NCBI RefSeq assembly: GCF_030705415.1
Contig: NZ_JAUZED010000010.1
Location: 1 to 57,147 of the forward strand
Length of the DNA stretch: 57,147 nt
Direction: 5' to 3'
From: Curtobacterium sp. A7_M15
GTDB taxonomy: Bacteria; Actinomycetota; Actinomycetes; Actinomycetales; Microbacteriaceae
The notes beneath the pieces were generated by a model. That model worked only from the letters and a program-made list of their open reading frames with translations, made no database searches and was not told where the DNA came from. Below are positions 16,821-26,135 of the stretch, piece after piece. Within the stretch, counting starts at the first letter, position 1, and each line of letters starts with the position of its first letter. A program made the position numbers and the translations under genes.

Positions 16821-17545
16821 ATGTCGCGTTTGAGTGAGATTTCGATAAGCGACCTGCTACTCGATCCAGGGAACGCGCGCCTTGGAGACCAGCAGCCGGG
16901 GCAGCAAGCCACCGTTCACGCCCTCGCCAGCCAGCAAGGCCGACGCCTGGTCAAGCTCGCCGAGAACATCATCGCGAACGGTCTCGACCCAGCGCAGCTG
17001 TTCACGGTGATCGCGACGAGCGACAAGAAGCGCGGGTACGTCGTCCTCGAGGGCAACAGGCGCACCCTGGCACTCAAAGCGCTTGAGACACCGACCATCG
17101 TTCAGTCCGCGCTCCCGGCCGGTGAGTTCAAGAAGCTGCTGACGCTCGCAGAGCGCTTCGCTGACCACCCATCGAATCCGTGCAATGCATGCTGTACGAC
17201 CCTTCCGAGGAAGCTGCGGCCGTCAACTTCGTGATGAGCCGCCACGGCGGCGCGCAGGAGGGTGTCGGTCTCCCTGAGTGGGACTCCGACGAGAAGGACC
17301 GCTTCCGGGTTCGCCAGGGGGGTGAACGCGGTACGAAGCTACTCCGGCCAGGTCCTGGACTTCATCGACGAGCTCGACGGCAGCAGCGCCTCGAAAGCAC
17401 GGATCACCACGACCTTGCAGCGCTCGGACTCGAGGTCGTCAACGGTGAGCTTGTTACGAAGTATCCAGCCGATCAGGTGGCCAAAGGCCTGCGCAAGATC
17501 GTCGATGATCTCCGCTCGCAGCGGGTGAAGTCGAGTCCCGGCATC
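16821..17545 (+). pseudogene. ParB/Srx-like DNA-binding protein, frameshifted
   Basis: The protein starts MSRLSEISISDLLLDPGNAR and has the ParB-like fold signature VVLEGNRRTLALKALETP near residue 70. The frame breaks at about 17169 (one base lost in CACCC), continues as IESVQCMLYD to EKDRFRVRQ, shifts again in the G-run near 17316, continues as YSGQVLDFIDELDG, and shifts back near 17412 to LGLEVVNGELVTKYPADQVA. No intact downstream frame exists. It is probably a decayed plasmid ParB-like or DNA-modification-associated protein, and sequencing error is not excluded. Confidence 0.7.
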
Positions 17546-17926
17546 CACGCACGGACAGGGCGAAGGCCGCTCCCCTCGACCGGCGCTCCGATCGCCTCGG
17601 GCGAGAGCGAGTACCGCGCCTCCTCGGGCGCGGTGTACCGATCCCGTCGACGACCACCCACGTTTCGGATCGTAGAAGCGAGCGCCGACACCGGCCGAGC
17701 GCGGGAGGATGGGCGCGTGAGCGCCATGCACCGTCGCCAAGCATTCATCGCGCCGGCCAATTTCCCCGGCGACAGCGTCGACGGCGCCCGGACTGTCGCG
17801 AGAACGCACGGCTGGATAACTGCCGACCACGGCGAGGGCGCACGGCGACTTGGTGACTTCTGCCCCGAGCACGCTGTCGCCAACGCTATCTGGCGCGCCG
17901 GGCGCTGATCGGAAACCGTCCGCATC

Positions 17927-18220
17927 GGGGGACTCTTGTCGCACCTCAGCGCCAAAGCCTCCCGGGCACACCTCCACGCCAGGGGGACTCTTGTCGCACC
18001 TCAGCGCCAAAGCCTCCCGGGCACACCTCCACGCCAGGGGGACTCTTGTCGCACCTCAGCGCCAAAGCCTCCCGGGCACACCCCCACGCCAGGGGGACTC
18101 TTGTCGCACCTCAGCGCCAAAGCCTCCCGGGCACACCCCCACGCCAGGGGGACTCTTGTCGCACCTCAGCGCCAAAGCCTCCCGGGCACACCTCCACGCC
18201 AGGGGGACTCTTGTCGCACC
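17927..18220 (+). repeat. 55-bp tandem array carrying the origin iteron
   Basis: GGGGGACTCTTGTCGCACC recurs at 17927, 17982, 18037, 18092, 18147 and 18202, each exactly 55 bp apart, giving five full units plus a sixth core. Units differ only by a T/C change in CACCTCC/CACCCCC. The core equals the oriV iteron found 4.5 kb away. Any open frames across it are translations of the repeat. Confidence 0.95.
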
Positions 18221-19199
18221 CATGTCCCACCGGCCTTCATGTCGCACCGGCCGCCTTCTCGAGCGCTGCAACCGCATGGAGAGCCTCGATGGTCGCGCTT
18301 TCACCCTCTGCCCAGACGAGTGTCTGTTTGCGGGAAGCGCCTATGACACAGAGATCAAGTGCTTCTTACCGCATTTCTTTCTGGACCTGCACGGCGTGCA
18401 GCCACCAGACTTCAACGATCGGTCGACGCAGACGTCCTGCCGGGAGCGCCTGTTCTGGGAAACTCAATGCCCCAGTCCTCGATCGTCTCCACGTCCGCTT
18501 GACCGGCATCGGACTGCTGTAAGGACTATGTTGTGTCCAGTTCGAGGCACGCCCCGCGTTGCTGTCGTCTCGGGGATGGCGCGCGTGACGGCGTCGAAGG
18601 TGGAGCCGGTTAGGCGTGGCCGCCGCATGGGTGTTGCTTCAGGCGGTAGGACCCGTATGGAAGCTAAGTGGTCTCGCATCTCGGTACCAACTCAGCCCAG
18701 GCCCACTCCCCCGTCGCGGGAGATGCACGAAGGACAGCGCGCCGGCCTAGCTCGCGCGTACCTCGCCCATGACTCCGCGGACGCCGTCGATCCGCCGCGA
18801 CTGGATACCGGCCGAACCTTGGAAGCTGTGTTGGAGTTGCCGCTTGGCCTGTCTGCGAGCCAAGCGCACTGTCGCCCAACTGGGGCCGAAACGGGCCTAC
18901 ATCAGATGGCGACGCTCCGGTCGGAGCGGTCTCGCTGATGAATGTCCGCAAGGTCGAAGAGCCCGTCAGTGGAGACTGTCGAGCTGCGGTGCAGTGCGTG
19001 TCGTTCCGCAGCGGGGAGTGCGGCGAGCGTGCCCGCTGTCCCGTAGAGGTCGTGGATGAGGTGAACCTGCTGTCGGTCCCCTTCGAGGACCGCCTCGGCG
19101 AGTGCGATGCCGACGCCGGCTCCTTGTGTCTGGTCGTTCGTGATGTTCCCCCGAGTGATGCGACCGCGGTCCTCGAGGTCACGACGTCGGTCATGCGGC
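18221..19199. other. Region with little support for genes
   Basis: No frame shows a recognisable domain between 18221 and 18900. On the minus strand from about 19180 to 18902 one frame reads like a real protein end (ALAEAVLEGDRQQVHLIHD, then STDGLFDLADIHQRDR) but has no start codon, so it may be a decayed gene. Confidence 0.35.
18902..19180 (-). pseudogene. Possible gene remnant
   Basis: The codon pattern and helical periodicity of AGVGIALAEAVLEGDRQQVH to the stop at 18902 look protein-like, but the upstream frame runs into the centromere-like repeats without a credible start. The family is unknown. Confidence 0.3.
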
Positions 19200-19745
19200 C
19201 ATTGACTGGTGACGCTGGTGACGCTGGTGACGCTGGTTTGACCAGCGCTACCTACATGCGCGGCCAAGGGTTGCCTGGCGTACGACCCTTGAGTACGCAG
19301 GATGGTGACACCGGCCACGCTGGTGAGGTTGGTGAGCCTGGGGGCACTGGTGAATAAATCGCAGCGTGAGCGGCCCGGCCGGGAGGTGCCAGCGCTCCAA
19401 AAGTCTCCGAGCGCCCGTCTGCGGCTCGCTACCCCTGATCTGACCCCTCCACGCGCTTCAGCCACTGTTCGCTCGATACGAGCGAAGTAGCACTAACCGG
19501 TGACACTGGTGAGACCAGATTGCGCAAAACTGCAACGCTGGTGACCCTGGCGACACCGGCTTCACCTGTACATGACTGGTCACACCGGTATTAACAGTTT
19601 GCATTCACTGGTGATCCCGGCTTCACCGGCAACTCCGGGGTGCGCAAAACAGTTACACCGATGTGACTGGTGAGACCGGCGTCACCTGTACACTTGATGA
19701 AGCACAGCCAGAACAGTCACACCAGCGTCACCAGTCACGGGGGAG
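19200..19745. repeat. Centromere-like repeat field upstream of parA
   Basis: About 20 copies of CTGGTGA or TCACCAG (with CCGGTGA/TCACCGG variants) occur on both strands. They include a 9-bp phased run GGTGACGCT x3 starting near 19207, and two longer diverged copies beginning TGCGCAAAAC near 19520 and 19640. Arrays of short half-sites immediately before a parA gene are typical partition sites bound by a small ribbon-helix-helix partner. Confidence 0.7.
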
Positions 19746-19769
19746 ACCCCGCCAGCAGCGGAGCAGCAG

Positions 19770-20723
19770 ATGTCACTCACCATCGACCGGTCTTCACTCC
19801 AGCGAGTAGTCGCTGTCATCAACAACAAGGGCGGCGTCGGCAAGACGACACTCTGCGCGAACATCGGCGGCATCCTCGCTGAAGCCGGATGGCGTGTGCT
19901 TGTCATCGAACTGGACCCGCAAGGGAACCTCGGTCTCGACCTCAGCTACCGGTACACCGAGGGGGACGACAAGGGGTCGGGGCTGTCGAAGTCGGTCCTC
20001 TTCGGCGACGCGTTGCAGCCACTGAAGAACGTTCGCCCAAACCTCGACGTTCTGCCCGGGGGAGAGCACATCGAGATCCTCGACAAGGGCATCAGCCCAC
20101 GCATGAGCCAGTCGGGAACTGAGGGGACCGCCGCGCGGCTCAGCCTCGCGACGTCGCTCGCTGCCATCGCCGATGAGTACGACCTCATCCTTCTCGACTG
20201 CCCGCCGAACATCGACAGCATCCAGATGCTCGCCGTCGCTGCTGCCCGCTACATCCTCATCCCTGCGAAGGCTGATGACGCCAGCATCGACGGCTTGCGC
20301 CTCACTGCTCGACGACTCGATAAGGTCGTCGACATCAACCCGGAAGTTGACCTCCTTGGGGTGGTGAACTTCGACTCGAGCACCTCTGAGACAAAGGTGC
20401 GGCAGGAGTTCGCGGACGACGTCGTCGAGGCGTTGGAGAGCGAAGAGGCGAGGAAGTTCATCTTCACCAGCTACGTCCGGCACTCCGGAGCGACTGCGAA
20501 GGCCGCGCGGAAGAAGCGGTTACTCGTGCACGAGCTCGAGAAGAGCGTGAAGAAGCAGGAGAAGTGGTACGAGGCGCTCCGTCGTGGCGCGAAGCACGTC
20601 TCTGCGGGCCCGCAGGCCGCTGGCAACGTCGCCGACAGCCTGTACGCGGTAACCCAGGAGCTCACCGCACGCCTCACCGCCGCTGAGGCAGAGCAGTCGG
20701 AGTCGGAGGCTGCGAATGTCTGA
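19770..20723 (+). CDS. parA: ParA-family partition ATPase
   Basis: The deviant Walker A motif NNKGGVGKTTLCANIG (about residues 18-33), ELDPQGNLGLDLS and the Walker B LILLDCPPNID are clear in a 317-residue protein. There is no N-terminal HTH, so it is not self-repressing in the P1-ParA manner. It moves plasmid copies on the nucleoid using the partner that binds the upstream repeats. The C-terminal third is Lys/Glu-rich and helical. The stop overlaps the start of the next gene. Confidence 0.93.
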   Translation: MSLTIDRSSLQRVVAVINNKGGVGKTTLCANIGGILAEAGWRVLVIELDPQGNLGLDLSYRYTEGDDKGSGLSKSVLFGDALQPLKNVRPNLDVLPGGEHIEILDKGISPRMSQSGTEGTAARLSLATSLAAIADEYDLILLDCPPNIDSIQMLAVAAARYILIPAKADDASIDGLRLTARRLDKVVDINPEVDLLGVVNFDSSTSETKVRQEFADDVVEALESEEARKFIFTSYVRHSGATAKAARKKRLLVHELEKSVKKQEKWYEALRRGAKHVSAGPQAAGNVADSLYAVTQELTARLTAAEAEQSESEAANV

Positions 20724-21372
20724 CGAGGGCCGCATCATCGCTGCGCCACCGAGCCGACCGAACAGTGGGGGAGGGGCCGGGTCCCTGCTCCGCGCGAACC
20801 GAACCGCTCAACAGCAGGCTGAGCCCGCCGCCGAGCCGTCTCGGGCTGTCGCCCCGCCGCCTCCCGCGCCGCGTCGCGCGGTGCAGCAGACCATCGCGTC
20901 TGTTCCCGACGCCGAGGTGGAGGCGGACCCGGTCATGACGGTGGAGCCGACCGCGACAGCGCCGGTCACGTTCCAGGAGCCGGAGCAGCCCCCTCAAGCT
21001 CCGACGGGCACATCGCCCGTCACTGCAGACCCGGAGCCGGTCGCCGTTCCGCAGCAGCAGGCGCCTACCCCGGAGCCGACGCCCGGCCCAACGACCCCGT
21101 ACACGCGCCGTCGGTACGGCGACTCGGGGGAAGAGAACCCCGACGACATCGTGAAGGTCACGTTCGAGATTCGTCGTGGCGACCGCGATGCGTTCAACGA
21201 CGCGTTCGCGGCGGCATCCCTTCATGAGGGGTACACCACCCCGAAGGACATCCTCGTGGACCTCTACGTGAGAGAGACGAAGCGGCTGCAGGGCACGTAC
21301 AACGGTGGTCAGCCGTTCCCGAAGCGAAAGAAGCAGGCTCCTCGCGGGCGCCCGATTCGGCGCGACAGCTGA
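20716..21372 (+). CDS. ParA partner, putative centromere-binding protein
   Basis: 218 residues. A long Pro/Ala/Glu-rich disordered region (about 20-140) is followed by a compact C-terminal segment starting VKVTFEIRRGDRDAFNDAF and including PKDILVDLYVRETKRLQG, which looks like a short beta strand plus two helices as in ribbon-helix-helix DNA binders. ATG 20716 overlaps the parA stop by eight bases. Position, not homology, supports the ParB-like role. The basic tail (KRKKQAPRGRPIRR) could touch DNA. Confidence 0.65.
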   Translation: MSDEGRIIAAPPSRPNSGGGAGSLLRANRTAQQQAEPAAEPSRAVAPPPPAPRRAVQQTIASVPDAEVEADPVMTVEPTATAPVTFQEPEQPPQAPTGTSPVTADPEPVAVPQQQAPTPEPTPGPTTPYTRRRYGDSGEENPDDIVKVTFEIRRGDRDAFNDAFAAASLHEGYTTPKDILVDLYVRETKRLQGTYNGGQPFPKRKKQAPRGRPIRRDS

Positions 21373-21595
21373 CACTGCTGCAAACGTGTCGAAGCGCGAC
21401 TTCACGTCGGGCTCGCGCGACTTGAAGGCCGCGGATGTCGGTGGATGCCTGTACATATTCGGGTACGCGGCGCGAGTAGACGGCCCAGGTGCGCGACAAG
21501 AGTCCCGACACGCCGACGTGTCGCCGCCGATCCGGCGCACCTCCAGGGGATAGTAACTCGCACGATGTTCGGCCAACGAGGCAGGGGAGTACCGG

Positions 21596-22750
21596 ATGAC
21601 GAGCGATGCAGCGGCCGGCGCAGACGACCGTTGGTACGAGGAAGGCGACGCACCCAACGAGGTGAGTTCGCTCGGTGCGGTCGAGCCGCGCGTCGAGCCT
21701 GTCATCCCCGCGAACTTCCCGCACAGCCTGGAGATCCCGAAGGACCGCGTGCGGCTGCTGGACTACCGCTCAGCGCTCGACGCGAAGGGTGGCCAGCCGG
21801 AGGAAGTCGCGTTCTCAGCCCGCGTGTGGGCTCAGGTGTCCCTTCCGTACAAGGACCCCGGTGAGGTTCCGTTCTGGGTGCGCCGAAACGGTGACGTCAC
21901 CCTTCGTGTCCAGCCCGCGGCGATCACGGACCGGAACGGGAACGACGCTGTCGCGTACCCGTTCGGCATCCTGCCGCGGCACATCATGACGTGGATGGCG
22001 ACCGAAGCGGTCCGCACGAAGAATCAGGAACTCATCCTCGGCGACACGATGCAGGACTTCATGGAGAAGCTGCAGATCGAGAAGGGCGGCAACAGCCGCC
22101 GGCGCCTCGCCAACCAGATGGAACGCGTGTTCGGCTCCCGCCTCAGCGTCGAGGGGCTCGTCATCGGCGCTCGCGGCACCGGGTACGGGCAGGCGAAGGA
22201 GTACTTCCAGATCACTGAGAGCACGCAGCTCTGGTTCAACGAGAAGGACGAGATCGGGGGAGAGGGCCAGCCGGGTCTTTGGGACTCGAAGATCGTCCTT
22301 TCGAAGCGGTTCTTCGACTCCATAATCGAACGCCCGGTCCCCGTGGATCCTGCGGCGCTGCGTGCCCTGGGGTCAAAGCCGCTGACCTTCGACATCTACG
22401 TGTGGGTCGGCTATCGCTTGTACGGCATCGAGTATCCGACCCGCATGTCGTGGGAGGACCTGCACAAGCAGTTCGGCTCGCAGACGAAGCGCCTCCGTGA
22501 CTTCCGGTCCTCCTTCGCCGAGGCCATCCGCGACATCTCCATAATCATGCCGGGCCTGCGGTACGACCTCGAGCCCGAGTACTTCGTCCTCTACCCCGGT
22601 CCGACTCCCATCGAGCAGACGACCAAGCGCCGCCAGGTGCCGCAGAACAAGGCCGCCGGCCGCGGACGTGGACGACTGCATGCTGTTGAGAAGCCAGCCG
22701 GCGACGACGGCGACGTCGAGCAGCCGGGCGACGTGCCTGCGGGGGAGTGA
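21596..22750 (+). CDS. repA: Plasmid replication initiator, RepA_C-type
   Basis: 384 residues. The segment FGILPRHIMTWMATEAVRTK followed by LILGDTMQDFMEKLQI and GNSRRRLANQMERVFGSRLS is the conserved core of plasmid-encoded RepA proteins (winged-helix initiators). A second winged-helix-like part includes RMSWEDLHKQFGSQTKRLRDF. The tail is acidic and Pro-rich. Iterons begin three bases after its stop, so it most likely binds them and opens oriV together with host DnaA. The gap from 21372 (223 bp) holds the promoter. Confidence 0.88.
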   Translation: MTSDAAAGADDRWYEEGDAPNEVSSLGAVEPRVEPVIPANFPHSLEIPKDRVRLLDYRSALDAKGGQPEEVAFSARVWAQVSLPYKDPGEVPFWVRRNGDVTLRVQPAAITDRNGNDAVAYPFGILPRHIMTWMATEAVRTKNQELILGDTMQDFMEKLQIEKGGNSRRRLANQMERVFGSRLSVEGLVIGARGTGYGQAKEYFQITESTQLWFNEKDEIGGEGQPGLWDSKIVLSKRFFDSIIERPVPVDPAALRALGSKPLTFDIYVWVGYRLYGIEYPTRMSWEDLHKQFGSQTKRLRDFRSSFAEAIRDISIIMPGLRYDLEPEYFVLYPGPTPIEQTTKRRQVPQNKAAGRGRGRLHAVEKPAGDDGDVEQPGDVPAGE

Positions 22751-23758
22751 CCGCGACAAGAGTCCCACGTGCGAAGAGGGTCGGTGCTGTAAGGCGCTGA
22801 CCCTCTTCACGACGCTCCGGGGCTTCGCACGAGGACTGGGGGACTCTTGTCGCGCGGAGGGACTCAGCGGGGGGGGTATCTGACGATTCTTGCGGGGGAT
22901 TCTTGTCGCGCTCAGTTGGGGGACTTTGGTCGCGCCACACTTGCGACGCAGGTTACATGCAGACACGTGAGGCGAAGTTAGCCAGCACGGCCGGTATCGC
23001 TGGCGGATTCTTGTCGCGCGCCCCGGTTGGGGACTCTGGTCGCGCATCGGAAGCGGCGGCGGGGGATCCTGGTCGCGCGTGCCACCTCGAGCGCCTGCTC
23101 AAGCTCGTTGCGAGTGGGGACTCTGGTTGCGCTCGTGAGGCTCACAGTCGTGCGCTCCGGGGGATTCTGGTCGCGCGCGATCGAGCCTTTTCTTCTGGTC
23201 GCGCGCGATCGAGCCTTTTCTTCTGGTGGGGCAGGGTGACGAGCCGGTCGACCGGCGGGCTTCTTGTCGCGCCGGCGCCGCGTAAAAGGGCTTGGGGGAG
23301 GGGCGCGACCAGAGTCCCCTCGCGCGACAAGAAGCCCCCAGTTTGTCGGCGCGACTAGAGTCCCTTGTGGGCTGCTGAGTCGGATGGCGCTAGAAGCGCT
23401 CTGGGGACTGTTCCGCACCCTGGGACGCCCCAGAGGGGGCGTTCGCCTGTCTGTGAGGCGCACAGCGCCGATTTTGACCATGTTGTGAAGGTGAGACTGT
23501 GTTCCAACGGGGGTGCTTACCTTCTGTCAAGGCGGGGGTAGAGGGGACCCCTATGAACCTGTTCCCGCTTCTGTGGTTGCGTTGGTACGAAACCGGTCTT
23601 ACAGGTGAGATTTAGAGGTGGAACTACAGGGGCAGCTTTCCACAGCCCGCTCGATCGTTGCAATGGTGCGGATGATGGGTGGTCGCAGGGAACCTGCTCC
23701 GCGACAAGAGTCCCCTCGAAGCGCGACAAGAGTCCCCTCCAGCCGCGACAAGAGTCCC

Positions 23759-23767
23759 TTATCCACA
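23759..23767 (+). promoter_or_regulatory. DnaA box
   Basis: Perfect TTATCCACA, directly following a reversed iteron. Confidence 0.85.
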
Positions 23768-23816
23768 GCTTCGAAAGGGGTCCAACGCGGGGGATTCTGG
23801 TCGCGCCGCCTCGCCC

Positions 23817-23825
23817 TGTGGATAA
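23817..23825 (-). promoter_or_regulatory. DnaA box, inverted
   Basis: TGTGGATAA, the reverse complement of TTATCCACA, lies 49 bp from the first box with one iteron between them. Confidence 0.85.
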
Positions 23826-23959
23826 GTGCTCCCTCGAGCTCCGATCTCGTACTTCTGGGGGACTCTGGTCGCGCCCTACTTCGAACCCGTACGACGCGCC
23901 TCGGCGGCGCGGTGGGACGCCTAGACGGGGGCGGCGCAAGCGTCGTGACAACCGGCACC

Positions 23960-24185
23960 TCGAAGGAGACGGTGTGGATTCCAGCCGGCCCAGACCGGCA
24001 ACGTCGACGACTACGAATCGTTGACGACTCAGCGCGGCGAAAGACCGACGGTCCTCGTCGCTCGCGGTACGAAGGTTAGCGTCGGTCACGCTGATGGAAC
24101 CGCCGCCGACGACGCCCTTGATGCGGAGGTGCTTGCTTTTGCCGGGGTCGTCGAGGACAACAACGGACGGGGGAGTGAGGGCCAT
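23960..24185 (-). CDS. Possible small protein near the origin
   Basis: From ATG 24185 the frame reads MALTPPSVVVLDDPGKSKHL, then a Gly-rich turn and FAALSRQRFVVVDVAGLGR, which look protein-like for about 70 residues. It then continues without a stop as Arg-rich translation of the iteron region to 23517. The 3' limit given is a guess. It may be a truncated gene. No family is recognised. Confidence 0.3.
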
Positions 24186-24206
24186 GGTCGCTCTATCCGC
24201 GGACGG

Positions 24207-24513
24207 TCATCGTGACGCTCGGTCCGCACGCCGCAGGTGGTAGTCCCGGAGGTTCGCCCGGTAGTCGGCGACCTTCATGACGTATCGGGCGAAACTGGCG
24301 AGGGCGACCACCGCAGCGACAATGATGATCAGCCGCGTCATTCCACCGTGCCATCCGATGATATACCGGAAGAACAGACCGCCGGCCAGCCAGCAGAGCG
24401 CCGGCACGAGCGACCGACGAGACAAGCGAGGAGCTCGCGGTAACGTCGGCGTCGGTCGCTGCAACAGCTTCGTCCGTCGTCGGGAGGTGCAGCTTCGGGT
24501 CGTGGATGTCCAT
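24207..24513 (-). pseudogene. Two-TM protein split by a frameshift
   Basis: The N-terminal part MDIHDPKLHLPTTDEAVAAT continues to ARAGALLAG near 24390. There the frame must slip to read GLFFRYIIGWHGGMTRLIII and the conserved-looking tail YVMKVADYRANLRDYHL. Joined, this gives about 100 residues with two membrane helices. Either one base is missing in the GGCCGGCGG stretch or the gene is broken. Confidence 0.5.
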
Positions 24514-24584
24514 GTCGGCTCTACGCGGCGCCGCTGCGGTGAGGCGCGATCAGTCAGACGCGCCATCACGGTACGGGCAAGCTT

Positions 24585-25076
24585 CTACGCGCCGACCTCG
24601 CGCAATAGGGCGGCCATGCCAGGAGCCATCGAGTAGATGCGCTTCTTCGGATCCCAGTCCCAGACGAAGTGCCAGGACTTGCCCGGCGCGTACTCGTACG
24701 TGGGGAGTCTGTGGTCTGCGATGACACGTCCGATGCCGCCGAAGATGCCGGCGACAGCCTGGGTCGTTTTCGCTCCGGTCGCCTCGACGAGTTCCCTCGG
24801 GGTGTAAATGGTCGAGCTCTCGCGTTCAGCACCGTCGATGAGCACACGGAAAAGCTCTCGGCCCGGGTCCGTAACGTCGCGCCAGAACTTCCGCGCCAGG
24901 TCCACCGCGCCGGGCTCAGTGGTCCACGCCGGCGGCGCACCAACCTGGTGGAGGCCGTCGGACGACTCGGATGCAGGCTCAGCCGGCAACCGGTCGAGCA
25001 TGAAGTTACCGAAGCGACCGTAGAACTCGGACAGGCGGTCCTGGGGGACTAGCACGGTGACCTTTTCGTGCAGCAT
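24585..25076 (-). CDS. DUF6416-like hypothetical protein
   Basis: A soluble 163-residue protein, MLHEKVTVLVPQDRLSEFYG, with a central helical segment (DLARKFWRDVTDPGRELFRVL) and a C-terminal part rich in aromatic residues (WHFVWDWDPKKRIYSM). The arrangement of a short N-terminal VTVxVPxxRxxEFY strand, an acidic linker and a winged-helix-like middle (YTPRELVEATG) resembles DUF6416 proteins of actinobacteria, named from memory and uncertain. It lies about 400 bp from the broken recombinase. Confidence 0.6.
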   Translation of the reverse strand: MLHEKVTVLVPQDRLSEFYGRFGNFMLDRLPAEPASESSDGLHQVGAPPAWTTEPGAVDLARKFWRDVTDPGRELFRVLIDGAERESSTIYTPRELVEATGAKTTQAVAGIFGGIGRVIADHRLPTYEYAPGKSWHFVWDWDPKKRIYSMAPGMAALLREVGA

Positions 25077-25512
25077 GTTCGTCTCCTCAGGTAGCGGGCT
25101 TGAAGCGGGCTCGGTGGCTAGGCTTGCGCGCTCGACCGATCGGTGTCAAGCGGGCTTCGAGGGGGGTTGGCCACTTGCGTGGCAGCGACTAGCCCTGATT
25201 GTCAGCGCGAGTGGCGAAGTGCAGCACGTGAGGGAGAGGTGCTGGCCGACCCGGTCTGTTTCGGGGGGCCCAGGAGACAACTTGTTCTGGAGAAATTAGG
25301 CGCGGTTTTGTGAGCGGGGTGTTGTTGCAGGGTCGCTTCGGCGCTTCAACAAACCGTTCAGCACAATGACCGTTTTCCCGGACAGCCCCCGGCGCTGCAT
25401 CGAGCCAGCGAGCCTGCATCGGTGAGCTGATGCGGATCCGCAGACAGCGTGACGTCCTCATGCACACGACGTCTTACCCACGGGTGTCCATCGGACGTGC
25501 AACGACGACCGC
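25077..25512. other. Intergenic region
   Basis: No gene, RNA or repeat is supported here. Confidence 0.4.
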
Positions 25513-26135
25513 ATGAGCAGCGATCTGGTGACGTCCGAGCCGGACGAGCCGTCCTGGGATTTCGAGGCGTTCGCAGCGAACCAGGCTGCGGCGCCCCGGC
25601 GGCGTCGACGGCGCCCGGCTCGCCCGCATCCGGATGTGCAGGCGCAGTCACTCTCGGACGGCACCAGGAAGATGTACCAGCGCGAGTGGGCGCGGTTCGT
25701 GGCGGTTTGCAACGACGCTGGCGCCGACTATCTGCCGGCGCACCCGCTGACGGTCGCCATGTACTTCGAAGCGGCCGCGTCCGACGGACAGGATGAGGAC
25801 GGCACCCCGTACGCATCGAACACATTCAACGGCTGGCTCGCTGCGATCGACAAGTGGCACGAACTCGCCGGGTTCGACAAGCCGTCAAAGAACCCCAAGG
25901 TCACCGCGACGATGGCCGGCATCCGACGAACCAACAGCGGTGAAGTCCGACGCATGCCGGCACTGCTCCTCGAGGGACTCCGCGCGCTCGTCGTGACCAT
26001 CGACATCCGCAACTACCCACTGGCCATCCACGGCGTCCGCGACTACGCCATCATCGTCATGGGCTTCGCCGTGCGCTCCGCCGCAGCGAACTCGCCGGCC
26101 TGAGCATCGGCGATGTCACCTGGGACTGCTGCAGG
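25513..26135 (+). pseudogene. Tyrosine recombinase, frameshifted and truncated by an IS
   Basis: Residues 1-185 form an integrase core-binding domain (LSDGTRKMYQREWARFVAVC) leading into the catalytic domain (HGVRDYAIIVMGFA). A one-base frameshift near 26072 removes the catalytic part: the expected ALRRSELAGLSIGDVTWD, containing the first catalytic Arg, is present in another frame up to about 26130. There the sequence stops at the IS3 remnant. The gene cannot make an active enzyme. Confidence 0.8.

Larger units (their letters stand above)
22751..23880. other. Origin of replication (oriV) with about 18 iterons
   Basis: The 15-17-base iteron GGGGAYTCTKGTCGCGC occurs forward near 22838, 22894, 22918, 23004, 23029, 23061, 23116, 23159, 23258, 23789 and 23857. 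It occurs reversed near 22753, 23305, 23321, 23349, 23701, 23722 and 23744. Two perfect DnaA boxes (TTATCCACA) lie inside the right-hand cluster. A 28-bp direct repeat (TCGAGCCTTTTCTTCTGGTC region) lies at 23180-23236. No gene is supported here. Confidence 0.88.

Noticed and set aside
17927-18220. CRISPR-like array
   Set aside because: The whole 55-bp unit repeats, with no variable spacers, and no cas genes are nearby.
17850-18938. Protein with repeated KASRAHLHARGTLVAPQRQ units
   Set aside because: It is a translation of the 55-bp iteron repeats in several frames; nothing supports expression.
23517-23960. C-terminal extension of the small protein near the origin through the iterons
   Set aside because: The frame reads iterons (RDQSPP, RDKSP) and is Arg-rich; it is open only because of GC content.
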